From Psychroserpens algicola (GTDB taxonomy: Bacteria > Bacteroidota > Bacteroidia > Flavobacteriales > Flavobacteriaceae), in assembly GCF_014526325.1 (NCBI RefSeq), contig NZ_JACNMJ010000002.1:124001-188000 (forward strand): 64,000 nt of DNA. The letters run 5' to 3'. The position numbers were made by a program, and so were the translations under genes. This document shows positions 1-10,600 of this stretch, piece by piece (position 1 is the first letter of the stretch; each line of letters opens with the position of its first letter). Under the pieces are notes generated by a model that saw only the letters and a program-made list of their open reading frames with translations, was not told the DNA's origin and made no database searches.

Positions 1-537
1 ATTATCATATTGTCATTTGTGAGTTTATTTGTAATGGCTTGTAGTGCTTCAAAAACAAATGCAACTCCAGAACAAATAGCTGCTTTAGATCAATTAGTAG
101 CCAATCAGACATTTAAAATTGAATCTCACTGGGCAATGCCACAAGTGAACAGAAGTATATCTGCTTTACAAAATTCTGGAATTATTGCGCCAGGAAGTAA
201 CGCCAACCGCATTAGTCTAACAGGTATTGCAAACGAACTTAAGCTCGATGGTGAAACCATAACATCTCGACTTCCATATTATGGAGAAGTACAAATGCCA
301 TCGGGTTATAACGAATCTGATGATAATAATATTTCGTTTGATGGAACGATTAAAAACTACAAAGCTGAAAAAAATGATAACAGCAGTTATACCATTTCAT
401 TTGATGCAAAAAGTAATAATGAGGGTTATAACGTTACCATTATTTTATATCCTTCGCTTAAGAGTGATATGATTCTAAAAGGAGCGAAGCGTTTTCCAAT
501 TCGATATACTGGACAAATTACTCCAATTTCAGAATAA
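1..537 (+). CDS. DUF4251 family lipoprotein, 5' end outside window
   Basis: The reading frame is open from base 1, so the true start lies upstream of the window; the TTG at position 10 is only the first in-window start-like codon. A hydrophobic stretch ends in a lipobox (VMAC, then SAS), so this is a lipoprotein whose signal peptide is cut by the window edge. The mature part, about 160 residues, has the pattern of the Bacteroidota DUF4251 family: an opening helix (EQIAALDQLVANQTFKIES), then beta-rich sequence with the conserved LPYYGE segment and a late YNVTIILYPS strand. Function unknown; probably a periplasmic or outer-membrane-anchored beta protein. It converges on the TMEM175-like gene, with no clear terminator between them. 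Confidence 0.75.
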   Translation: MIILSFVSLFVMACSASKTNATPEQIAALDQLVANQTFKIESHWAMPQVNRSISALQNSGIIAPGSNANRISLTGIANELKLDGETITSRLPYYGEVQMPSGYNESDDNNISFDGTIKNYKAEKNDNSSYTISFDAKSNNEGYNVTIILYPSLKSDMILKGAKRFPIRYTGQITPISE

Positions 538-547
538 CTAAAGCGTA

Positions 548-1168
548 TTATTTAAGTCTTGTTGTTTTTTTTTTGTAATTACGGTTAATAAAAAACTGAA
601 TTACAAATATTAAAATGAATATTAATCTTGCAACCGAAGGCAGTATAAATGCTAAAACACCTGCTAAAATCCAGATGATTAATGCATTAAGAGCTGTATG
701 TAAATACCACCTTTTGATGTGAGGTGTTAATTCTGGATTAGCAATTTCTTTTTTCATGATATACCTTATCAATAAAAAATTAAAAAGCCCGATAGCTGAA
801 AGATTAAAACAGTAAAAGACAAATGGCCCGACTAAATTGTAACCAGTCACATAAAACCCTGTAGAGAAGGGCATAAGTACTATAAATAACAATAAAAAAA
901 TATTAAGCCATAATAGTTTAGCATCTACAGTTGTAACGTATTTCATCGATCTTAGATGTGATACCCAATATAAAGCAGTCACTAAAAAACTAACAACCAA
1001 TCCAATAAAACTCGGAATTCTATTTTGTAATATCACCCAAGTACTATTAGATGAAATGGCTTTAATTGAAGGGATACCTACTTCTAAAACTAACAATGTC
1101 ATAGCGATAGAAAACACAGCATCACTAAAGTTTATAACACGGCTTTTATCGAATGTGAGGTCTTTCAT
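548..1168 (-). CDS. TMEM175/DUF1211 family membrane protein (putative K+ channel)
   Basis: The 206-aa protein has five or six hydrophobic segments. Its first helix carries the TMEM175 signature R-x-x-x-F-S-D (R10, then NFSDAVFSIAMTLLVLEV), the segment that lines the pore in bacterial TMEM175 potassium channels. A bacterial TMEM175 has six helices and works as a tetramer; the length fits. The C-terminus is short and basic (NRNYKKKTTRLK), as expected for a cytoplasmic tail. It is the most distal gene of a minus-strand run after the zinc-ribbon gene, with a 49-bp gap. Family assignment is good; ion selectivity cannot be read from sequence. Confidence 0.8.
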   Translation of the reverse strand: MKDLTFDKSRVINFSDAVFSIAMTLLVLEVGIPSIKAISSNSTWVILQNRIPSFIGLVVSFLVTALYWVSHLRSMKYVTTVDAKLLWLNIFLLLFIVLMPFSTGFYVTGYNLVGPFVFYCFNLSAIGLFNFLLIRYIMKKEIANPELTPHIKRWYLHTALNALIIWILAGVLAFILPSVARLIFILIFVIQFFINRNYKKKTTRLK

Positions 1169-1217
1169 AGTATTAAGTTATACTCAAATATAGGATATCC
1201 AGTATAATTTTTTGCTA

Positions 1218-1409
1218 CTAATCAATATCTAAATTGTCTTTAAGTTTATCTAATGCTTTTTGAGCATTTTTAAAAATCGTTTTGTTATCGCTGTATGTTA
1301 AAGTGATTTTACTATTGCAATTTTTGCATATAAAATCTTTTCCGTCTAAAACAGTTTTAAAATCAAATTCAATTGTAGTGCTACATTTGGGACATGGGAT
1401 ATTTGGCAT
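1218..1409 (-). CDS. small zinc-ribbon protein
   Basis: A 63-aa protein with two CxxC knuckles, C6-P-K-C9 and C28-K-N-C31, separated by a short beta segment. This is the layout of a single zinc ribbon, as in MJ0042-type or FmdB-like small proteins. There is no signal peptide, so it should be cytoplasmic. The tail is lysine-rich and helical. It lies 4 bp after the preceding exported-protein gene, so the two are probably co-transcribed. Function unknown. Confidence 0.7.
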   Translation of the reverse strand: MPNIPCPKCSTTIEFDFKTVLDGKDFICKNCNSKITLTYSDNKTIFKNAQKALDKLKDNLDID

Positions 1410-1413
1410 ATAC

Positions 1414-2010
1414 TTAATTTTTTAATGTACAATTACCATCTGTGAGTTTGACGTCTTTAAACCGTTCCCAAATTGCCTCATCAAAATCTAATGGTGATAA
1501 CTTAAACATAATATTGGTTCTATTAGAGGCGATGCAATGGTATAATTTCACTTGAACATTTAAAGTGATTATCGCTTCAGAATTAAATGAATCATAAACT
1601 TTTAGTTTGCCAATAAAATCACTAGCGGCATCACCTTTAGCATTAATAACGAGAACAGTAGTTTCAGGAACTTCAAAATCTTTCTTTTTATTAACGGCTT
1701 TCATGAGTCCGTCATAATACAATTTCAACTGCTGTTCTAAATCTTTTGCCGATGGTTTCTGAATACTATCAACATGCCACACAAACATATAGCACCAAAA
1801 ATCATCATGGTCTATTGCTCTCCATTGCTTTGCAAATCTAAGATCTTCATATCCTGTATAATTGATTTCAGGAGCAAATCCTATCGGAAATTTAATAATT
1901 TCTTTGAGCCATGTTGTATCCGATTCTAGTACGCCTAAAGACGCTTCATCTTGTCCGAAACTCATAACGGAGACCATCAGAAAAGTAAAGCTAAGTAAGA
2001 CTGTTCTCAT
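1414..2010 (-). CDS. exported protein of unknown function
   Basis: 198 aa with a clear Sec signal peptide (MRTVLLSFTFLMVSVMSFGQ, cleavage after Q20 or nearby). The mature part is mixed alpha/beta with aromatic-rich motifs such as DHDDFWCYMFVWHVDS and a C-terminal LTDGNCTLKN. I do not recognise the family with confidence. It lies 9 bp downstream of the YceI gene and 4 bp upstream of the zinc-ribbon gene, so all three are likely one transcript. Confidence 0.65.
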   Translation of the reverse strand: MRTVLLSFTFLMVSVMSFGQDEASLGVLESDTTWLKEIIKFPIGFAPEINYTGYEDLRFAKQWRAIDHDDFWCYMFVWHVDSIQKPSAKDLEQQLKLYYDGLMKAVNKKKDFEVPETTVLVINAKGDAASDFIGKLKVYDSFNSEAIITLNVQVKLYHCIASNRTNIMFKLSPLDFDEAIWERFKDVKLTDGNCTLKN

Positions 2011-2019
2011 GATATAAAT

Positions 2020-2589
2020 TTACAAACTTAATTTCACTTCAAATCCGATGGCGTCAGAAATGGCTCCATCTCTCATTTTGCTATTATAGCTTATGTCCCA
2101 AAGCATTCTGTCGATTTTAAATTTTGTAGTCATTTGTTGTGATTCGTAATCTACTTCTGCGTTAAACGATATGGGTTTTGTAATTCCTTTAATGGTAAGA
2201 TTAGCATAGATTTTCATCTGTGCGTTATCATGATACTCTACACTTGTGATTTGTAATGTCGCCTTCGGGAATTTATCAACATCAAAAAAATCGGGATCTT
2301 TTAAATGGTTCACCAGACTTTCATTAGCATCTTTTGTATCTATGTCGTCACACACTATTGAGTTCATGTCAATAATAAATTCTCCACCAGTTATGACCTC
2401 ATTCGTTTTTTCAAAATATCCTTCAGAAAAACTAATGGTTCCATTATGACCTCCAAAATAAAAGGTGTATTCTCCAGACCATTTAATTTCGCTTTTAGCG
2501 GTACTGATTTGTAATTTTTCTTGTGCATTGGTTGTTGCAATTAAGCAAATTGTAAATATGCTTACTAATAATTGTACTTTTAACTTCAT
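2020..2589 (-). CDS. YceI family periplasmic protein
   Basis: 189 aa with a signal peptide (residues 1-22, ending TTNAQ). The mature sequence is a YceI-type lipocalin-like barrel: SEIKWSGEYTF, the acidic turn FEKTNEVITGGEFIIDMNSI, the segment HLKDPDFFDVDKFPKATLQI characteristic of YceI, then LTIKGITKPISF. YceI barrels bind long isoprenoid or amphiphilic molecules in the periplasm. The gene diverges from the membrane-tethered winged-helix gene at 2714 across 124 bp, so that regulator is a candidate controller. First gene of the minus-strand run. Confidence 0.88.
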   Translation of the reverse strand: MKLKVQLLVSIFTICLIATTNAQEKLQISTAKSEIKWSGEYTFYFGGHNGTISFSEGYFEKTNEVITGGEFIIDMNSIVCDDIDTKDANESLVNHLKDPDFFDVDKFPKATLQITSVEYHDNAQMKIYANLTIKGITKPISFNAEVDYESQQMTTKFKIDRMLWDISYNSKMRDGAISDAIGFEVKLSL

Positions 2590-2713
2590 CGTTTTTTAAT
2601 TTTGATTATGATGTAAAACTAGAAGTGACTCAGGTTAAAAGTGTCAAAAAAATGTAAAAGAAGTGTCAACAGTTGTAAAAAGTCAGTAAATATTATGTTA
2701 TTTACATGTAATT

Positions 2714-3589
2714 ATGAAACAACAACAATTATATAGTCTTAGTGCTGTCATTATTTTTCTATTTGTCTGTAGTTTTATCGCTTGTGACAATACTACAACA
2801 GCGATTGATGATTCTAGTAAAATTAAAATTGCCTTACGAGAAGCAGGTAATCAATTGTTGTTACAACAGCAGGATTCAACATCAATTATTTTGCCTGTTG
2901 TAAAAAAGGATGCATCTACGTATCAGTTGTCATTCCAACATTCTTTATCGTTTGAACCTAATGAGCTGGTTACCGTTATCGATAGTAGTTTTGCCATTAT
3001 GCTTTTATCTAAAAATTATCGTGTTGAAGCCATTCAGTGTGCAGATAAAGAAGTTGCTTACAGTTATGAGATGAATGTAGAGGAGGAACGCACTATAATT
3101 CCGTGTGCTGGACGCTATTTACCTGAAGATTGTTATACTATTGAAGTCACATTTCTAGATGCCAGGTCTACATTTTTTAATAGGCATCCGTTACTATATG
3201 TCATTTTATTTGGTGCTATTATTTTTATAGGCTATTATTTTAGAGAAAAGCGATTGACTTCAGAGAGTTCGCATGAAGCGCTAACAAATTATTCTGAAAT
3301 TGGCAGTTTTCAGTTTTATCCAGAGCAAAATAAATTGGTAAAGTCTGCTACTGAAATCAATTTATCTAAAAAAGAGTGCGAGCTTTTAGAACTTTTAGTT
3401 GCGCGTCCCAATCAAATCATAACGCGCGAAGAACTCACAAAAAAAGTTTGGGAAGATAATGGTGTTATTGTAGGCAGAAGCCTGGACACTTACATTTCAA
3501 AATTGCGTAAAAAGCTAAAAGGCGACGATACAATCAAACTTACTAATGTACACGGAATAGGTTATAAATTAGAAGTTAACAAGACCTAG
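2714..3589 (+). CDS. membrane-anchored OmpR-type winged-helix regulator
   Basis: 291 aa. The N-terminus is hydrophobic and ends in a lipobox-like SFIAC, so it is a signal anchor or a lipoprotein signal. A ~130-residue presumed periplasmic domain with three cysteines follows, then a transmembrane helix (about residues 158-177), then a cytoplasmic OmpR/PhoB-type winged helix (about 195-290; INLSKKECELLELLVARPN, GRSLDTYISKLRKKL, NVHGIGYKLE). There is no receiver domain, so the layout is DNA-binding domain, membrane helix and sensor, as in ToxR or CadC but with the order reversed. It converges on the PorP/SprF gene and their stop codons overlap by 4 bp at a CTAG. The YceI gene runs divergently upstream. 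Confidence 0.8.
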   Translation: MKQQQLYSLSAVIIFLFVCSFIACDNTTTAIDDSSKIKIALREAGNQLLLQQQDSTSIILPVVKKDASTYQLSFQHSLSFEPNELVTVIDSSFAIMLLSKNYRVEAIQCADKEVAYSYEMNVEEERTIIPCAGRYLPEDCYTIEVTFLDARSTFFNRHPLLYVILFGAIIFIGYYFREKRLTSESSHEALTNYSEIGSFQFYPEQNKLVKSATEINLSKKECELLELLVARPNQIITREELTKKVWEDNGVIVGRSLDTYISKLRKKLKGDDTIKLTNVHGIGYKLEVNKT

Positions 3590-4590
3590 TTTCTGTTATT
3601 TCCGTTATTTTTATACTTTCTATAGCTCGTTCCTTTTGTACAGGCACAATTGCTAATTCCAGACATAAAATCCAGTCCTATAGTTAATACATGTGTACCC
3701 GAATTGTAACCAGATAGGTCATTAATTGTTAGTTGATATGAATAGGCTAGATAAAGTCTGTTTTTCATTATACCAGCCATTGGCCCTACATTTAAGGGCT
3801 TTAAAAACTGATCGTTCAAAAAGCGGTACGATCCGCCAACCCAATAATAATCACCATCGCGATTAAATCGACGGTATTTAAAATTGATGTCTGTAGCCGA
3901 TCGGTTATCACTATCAAACATTTGGAAAAACACCGAAGGCTCAAATTCTATATTTTTATTTTGTTTACTCGCAATGACATAACCAGTATAGGCTTGATAA
4001 TTGAGAAGCTGATTTGGTTCAACACCAACGAAATCATCAATATCCTTTCGCAATATATTATTAGCATTAAAACTAAAATAAAAGCGATTCCAACGGTATA
4101 AAAAGCCAACATCAAAGTTATTATTAGATCGCGACCTGTCATCTGTAATACTAGGATCTATAATAGGCATCTCTTCAGTAGGTTGAAAATTTTCAATGTC
4201 AATCCTAAAACTATTGATATTATAAGACAGTCCAAACGATAAATATTGTTTCGATTTATAATCTAAGATGATATGATGAGCGAATGAGAATTTCGCACCT
4301 TTCTGGCGTGTATTTCCATTTCTATCATTATATAGTGATAAACCAACGCCTGTTTGATTTCCTATTCGGAAATCGGCATACAAGGATTGATTGTCTGGCG
4401 CATTCTTAATACCTACCCATTGTGTGAGTCCGTTAGCTCTAACTTTAAAATTGTCTCCAATTCCTGCATACGTAGGAGAAATGACAAAATCATTATCTGC
4501 AAGATATTGGGTCCATACAGGTAAATTTAATTCTTGTCCGTAATTGAAAGAACAGAATAATAAAAGAATATATAGAGAGAATTTTTTCAT
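3586..4590 (-). CDS. sprF: PorP/SprF family outer-membrane protein (SprF-like)
   Basis: 334 aa with a signal peptide (MKKFSLYILLLFCSFNYGQ). The sequence is of PorP/SprF type: LPVWTQYLADNDFVISPTYAG near the N-terminus, a glycine- and asparagine-rich barrel, and a late GLDFMSG strand. These outer-membrane proteins bind type B T9SS cargo; SprF is needed for surface delivery of SprB in Flavobacterium johnsoniae. It is the last gene of the operon, 31 bp after the giant adhesin, which is the position sprF has relative to sprB. Calling it SprF rather than a paralogue rests on that position. Confidence 0.85.
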   Translation of the reverse strand: MKKFSLYILLLFCSFNYGQELNLPVWTQYLADNDFVISPTYAGIGDNFKVRANGLTQWVGIKNAPDNQSLYADFRIGNQTGVGLSLYNDRNGNTRQKGAKFSFAHHIILDYKSKQYLSFGLSYNINSFRIDIENFQPTEEMPIIDPSITDDRSRSNNNFDVGFLYRWNRFYFSFNANNILRKDIDDFVGVEPNQLLNYQAYTGYVIASKQNKNIEFEPSVFFQMFDSDNRSATDINFKYRRFNRDGDYYWVGGSYRFLNDQFLKPLNVGPMAGIMKNRLYLAYSYQLTINDLSGYNSGTHVLTIGLDFMSGISNCACTKGTSYRKYKNNGNNRN

Positions 4591-4621
4591 TTGAATACTA
4601 ATTTTAATTCTTTAGGCATTA

Positions 4622-7600
4622 TTACCTGTAAAGTGTGAAATGTCCAACATAATCCTTGTTAAGAAGTTCACTGTTAGGCTTAACAACATACCAATAGTCA
4701 CCTGTTGGCAGCTCAGTACCATTGTATTTGCCATCCCAATATTCGCCCACACGATAGGTTGCAACTTTACGACCATATCTATCAAAAATATCGAATGTAA
4801 GATTTGGGTAATCCTCAGCACAACCAACAGTCCAGCCATCACTAACACCATCACCATTAGGTGTGAAATAATTTGGAATACAAGGACCTTCTATTTCTAT
4901 TTCAATCATGGCTGTTGCCTGACAACCTGCACTATCAGTTACAATTACGGTGTATGTCCCTTCTTCAGTAACAACCCATACATTAGTAGTACCATAATCT
5001 TCTCCATTAAATGTATATTGATAAATACCAGTGCCACCAGTTGTAGTAGCTATAATTTCACCTGGTTCATCACCTTGGGTTAATAATAATGATAGCAGTT
5101 GATAGTCTTCAATATCAAATAAATCGGTAGTTTGGATACAACCATTAGTATGTCTCACATCGATATAATGCCCTGTTCCTGGTATAACATCTGTAAATAC
5201 ATTGCTTAATTGATATGGACCTCCATCTAGAGAATAATCTAATTGTGATGCATCTGTTATACTATCATCAACTGTAACAGTTACTGTATTACTAAGACTG
5301 TTATTTTCACAGAGGTATTCGATATTTACTTCAGGATTTATAGTTACTGGATCAGGGAATGTAATATTCCATTCAGACTCACAGCCTTGAGCATCACGAA
5401 CAAAAACAGTATGATCACCACCATTTAAGGCCGTAAAATCAAATACAGTTTGTCCAGATGATCCTGTTGTATAAGGACCATCATAATTATCTAAACTCAC
5501 ACTATATGGCAAAGTTCCTCCAGAAATATCAATGCTAAACTCACCATTACCTTCACCTTCACAAGTTTCTTCAAACAATGAATTTGGAACAATACTCAAA
5601 ATCACCTGTATTGGATCTGTAATAGTAAAATCAAAAGTAACATAGCAACCTAACACATCTTGAACTATCACATCATAGTTACCTGGTGCTAAGTTTTCAA
5701 AAACATTAGTTTCAAAAAATTGATCCAATTGTGGTGAAATAGCATATTTAATAATTCCTGTTCCACCTGTCGCATTAATTTCTAAAATACCATCATTATT
5801 TCCACTACAAGTAATATCGTTTACGACGAAATCTACTTCTAATGGAGCACTTGGTTCGGTTATCGTAATTGGAGCAGAAGCTGTATCACAATCACCACTT
5901 TCTACAAATACTACGTAAGTGCCTGCAACAAGTTCGGTAAATACACCAGGGCTATTTTGTGTTGCAGGGATTGTTGCACCACTCGTATCCTGTAACGTAT
6001 AAATATAATTTCCTAATCCACCTTGAGCTGTAGCCATGATAGTTCCATTATTATCACCTGCACAATTAATCGTTGGGTTAGTTGATTGTAAGTTGATAAC
6101 TAAATCCAGAAGTGGGTCAATGGTAATCTCATTAGAAACATTAGATATACAACCATTTGCATCTCTAACATAGTATTGGAATGTTCCTGTAGGTACAGAA
6201 AACGTTACCGAAGAATTAAAAGACCCTAAAACAGTTGCAAACGAACTATCATTACTATAAGTGTATGGTCCAGTTCCTCCTGAAGCACTTAGGGTTAATG
6301 TAGATTCTGTTAAACATGTTTGAGTTGTCGATTTTACCAAATCTACTTCTAATGGAGTAGGTTCAGCTATCACAATATTAGCTGAAGTCGTAAAACATTC
6401 GTTTCCATCAGATATATCTATAGTATATGTACCAGGTCCTAAGTTGGTAAATACATTTGAACTTTGTGGCCCTGATGTACTTGGTGTAGGAGAAATGGTA
6501 TGAAGTGTATATATGTATTCTGTACCAACACCTCCAGTTACATTAGTAACTGTAATTGAAGCATCTTGATCACCAAAACAAGATAATACTGTTGTACTCG
6601 GTGTAAATGTGGCATCAATAGGCGTAGGTTCTATAAGTGTTATGTTTACTGAATTGATACAGCCTTGAGCATCCATTACGTTAACAGTATAATTTCCAGC
6701 TGAAAGATCTGTAAATGTTCCATTTGAAGAATATGGAACTGTAGCAGCTCCTGTTAATTCATATTGATAATCGCCCCAACCACCATTTGCAACAGCTGAA
6801 ATAGTTCCTTGACTATTATCACAAGTCACATTAGATGTTTCAGTTGCTGTAAGTGTTAGTATTTCAGAAGGCGAAGCGATAACAACACCAGATGTTGCAG
6901 AACAAAACGGACTTTGTGTTTCGGTAATGACTACTGAAAATGTGCCAGCATTCATACCAGTAACGGTTAATGGATTTGTAGAAGTATTTGCATTTACAAT
7001 CCCAGTTACTGAAGTACCAGAACTATCAAAAACTTCATAAGTATAGGTTCCAGAATAGCCATTTACATTAATATCAAACGAACCACTATTATCTCCAAAA
7101 CATGTAACATTGGTAGGAGTTGTTGTAAAAGTAGGAGGTGTAGCTTCGGCTAATGATATAGTCACTTCCTCAGTACAAGAAGTCACAGTATCTGTAATTG
7201 TGATGGTGTAAACTCCAGATGGCACACCTGAAAATACCGAGCCACTTAAACTTACAGACACTGGACTTGGATTGATACTATAAGTGTAAGATCCTGATCC
7301 ACCACTAGCTGTAACTGTTATTTCACCGTCATCATTATTACAAGTTGGTAATGCTGAAACTTCAGGTGTTAATTCAATTGGTGCAGGAATATCAACGGTT
7401 ACTAGATTTCCACAACCATTTGCATCCTGAATTTCAATAGTATGAGTTCCTGAGAATAAATTTGAAATACTAAATGGCGCTGTTTGCGTTTGAAATGCTC
7501 CTCCATTAATACTAAAACTATATGGAGCAGTTCCAGGTGTATCTAAAACGACGTCAATTTCAAAGTTACCTTCAGTTATTGTACACAAATTGTTTGCAAC

Positions 7601-10600
7601 AGCAGAAATTTGAGGAGTCGAGTCCATTGGTAGCACGATGACCGGACTAGACACAATACATTCATACGCATCTATAACATGTACATAATAATTACCTGCA
7701 TCAACATTAAAAACACTTGTTGAAGCCCAGTTTGTGTCAGATGCAAGTGGAGCAGCAGGAGTTGTTGTGATTTGATATTGATAAGGAGCTGTTCCATTTT
7801 CTCCAATAGCACTTATGATTCCAGAGTTTGCATTACAATTTGCATTTTGATCTATAGATGTTGTTAAGTTTAAAGCAATAGCCGATTCGGTGATGTTAAA
7901 TGGTGAAGTCACAACACCACAACCAGTATTTGGACCTGAAGTTTCTGTAACCGAAACAAAATAATTACCAAAAGGTAATGGTCCTAAATCAGTAACTATT
8001 AGATTATCTCCAGCAAGAACTACTCCTGAACCAGTTATACCTGTTGATACAAGTGATAATGAATCAAATATCTCATAATCTACATTGACATCAGTACCAT
8101 AAGTACTGTTAATAGTAAATGACACATTACCATCGGCACTTCCAGTACATGTAATATTATTAGAGCTGATTGCACTTAATGTCAATGTTGAATTTGTAGG
8201 TATAGGTGTAGTTGCAGGCTCATAATAGCTACAGTTGGTTGATGCATCGTAAACGATAAACGTATAGGTAACACCTGGTGTTAACCCCATAAATGTAGCA
8301 GTTTCACTACCAGGAGAATCTTCTGGAATCCATGATCCCACAGGATCTGGATATACAGATATTGGTCCTTGATAAATACTAAAAAAGAATGGTCCTGAAC
8401 TGGTTAATGTAGATCCAACACTCACCACAGCTTCTCCACCAGAAAGGCAGTCTACAGTTGCTGTTACAGAAATATCTAAATCTGTTGGAGGAGAGGCTAC
8501 CAATACATCTTGCACCAATATTGAGCATCCATTAGCATCAACAATATTAATTTGATATAATCCAAAATCGACGACATTAAAACTTACTGATGTTGATCCA
8601 GTAGCATTAAGTTCTGAATTAGAATAGCCATTTGATCCTGTGACAAAATAATTATATGGTGCTGTTCCACCAGTAACAGAGTTAATAATTACTGAGCCTT
8701 CTGATGTATTGCCAGAAGTACAAGTAATATCTACTGTATCATAATCTAATACAATCGGGTCAGGTTCGTTAATAATTACTGTATCAGTTGCTGTACAAGA
8801 ATTTGCATCTGTAATGGTAATTGTATAAGTACCAGCTGTTAATCCAGACGTTTGATTTCCGTAATCAACACCTGTTGTATCATTATATACGTTGATTACA
8901 AAAGGAGCTGTGCCAACAGTATCATCAATATCAATATCTATGGCACCATTAGAATCTCCATTACATAGTATTTGCTGTGCTTGTGTAACAAGACTCAAAT
9001 TTGGTAAAGAGATGGGTTCGATTGTTATTATAGTTGATTCTGCAGTACACCCATTTGCATCAGTAATTTCAAACTGGTAAGTGCCATCTGTAGATGCAGT
9101 ATAAGTAAATGGTGTTCCTGTAGCTCCAAGTGATGTATAAGTACCACCATCAATTGATACAGCATATGTAAAAGGAGCAGTGCCAGTTATAGTACCAGTA
9201 ATAACAGCATCTGGTGATGTTGTACAATTTAAATCTGATGTCAATACAACAGCTATTGTAGGTGTAGGAATAGGATCGATAGTATAAGACTCACTGTAAA
9301 CACAGTCATTTTCATCTCTAACCTGAAACGTATAGGTTCCTGGTTCTAAACCTGTAAATGCAGTTGATGTTTGATACGGAGTACTATAAGCTGCTGGTGC
9401 AATTATTTGATATTCTAATACACCAGTTCCACCAGTAGTTCCTGTGATATTTATTGTTGCTGTATTTGAAGGACATGTGACAGGTGTATTGTCAAATGTT
9501 AAATCTGTTGGCGGATCTAATGCTTCAATAGTAATCTGATTGGTTATAATAGTACAATCATTTGCATCCTTTATAGTTACTGTATAAGTGCCTTCAGTTA
9601 ATCCAGAAAAGGTATCACTGGACTGAAAATTAACACCATCAATACTATAGGTATAAGGTACGTCTCCACCAGTAACTCCAGTAACCGTTATTGTTCCTGC
9701 TGAATTACATGTAAAAGGTGCCGTCAATTCCGCAGTTCCTGAAATAGCACTATTGGCTATAATAGTAGCCGTTTGCGGATCTGTAGTACAAATTGATGCG
9801 CCTGCAGAGTACTGAACCACAACATTATAGTCGCCTTCAGTTAAACCAGTAAATACAGGTGAATTAAAAAAGGTAGTTCCGCCGTCTATGCTATATTCTA
9901 AGCTATAACCATTAGTAGCAGTAACATCAATCGTTAATGTTCCAGCATCTCCAGAACATGGTATATCGGTTGTTATAATAGAAAATTCAGGTTCAGGAAT
10001 AGCGTCAACCGTTATAGTTGTACTCGCACTACAGTTGTTAGAATCCACAACTGTAATATCATAGACTCCAGCTGTAGTCACAACTATTTCTGGAACCGTT
10101 TGAAAATCTGTTGAACCATTAACAAAGTAGAAGTAAGGAGGTGTTCCTCCTTCAGGATACACTGTTATTTCTCCATCTGTACATGTTAATGGAATAGTTA
10201 CAGCTGCTGTAACTGTCAATAGTGGTGGCTCGACAATTTCTATGTCTTCAGTGTAGGTACATCCATTTTCTGTTTCAACTGTAGCCGTATACGTTCCTGG
10301 ATTTAAATTTTCAAAATTATAAGTGTTTTCTACAATCGGACCAACACTATTTACTAAAGTCCCTCCATCAAATAATTCAAATGAATATTGAGGATCTACA
10401 TCATTAGCAGCTAAAAGAATACTTCCTTTATCACCATGACATAAAGGTTGAATTACAGTTGTTGTAACCGAAAAATCTCTATCTCTAATTTGAACATCAG
10501 GAACAGTAAATACACAAGGGTTGGTAGGAACACCTATTTGTCTGATATAAACCGTATAAGTTCCTGGCGTATTAACTGTAAATACATTACTCGTTTGATA

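Noticed and set aside
4640-5083. Plus-strand ORF of 147 codons within the giant adhesin, and the similar one at 11880-12224
   Set aside because: Antisense shadows of the SprB-like gene with no family features.
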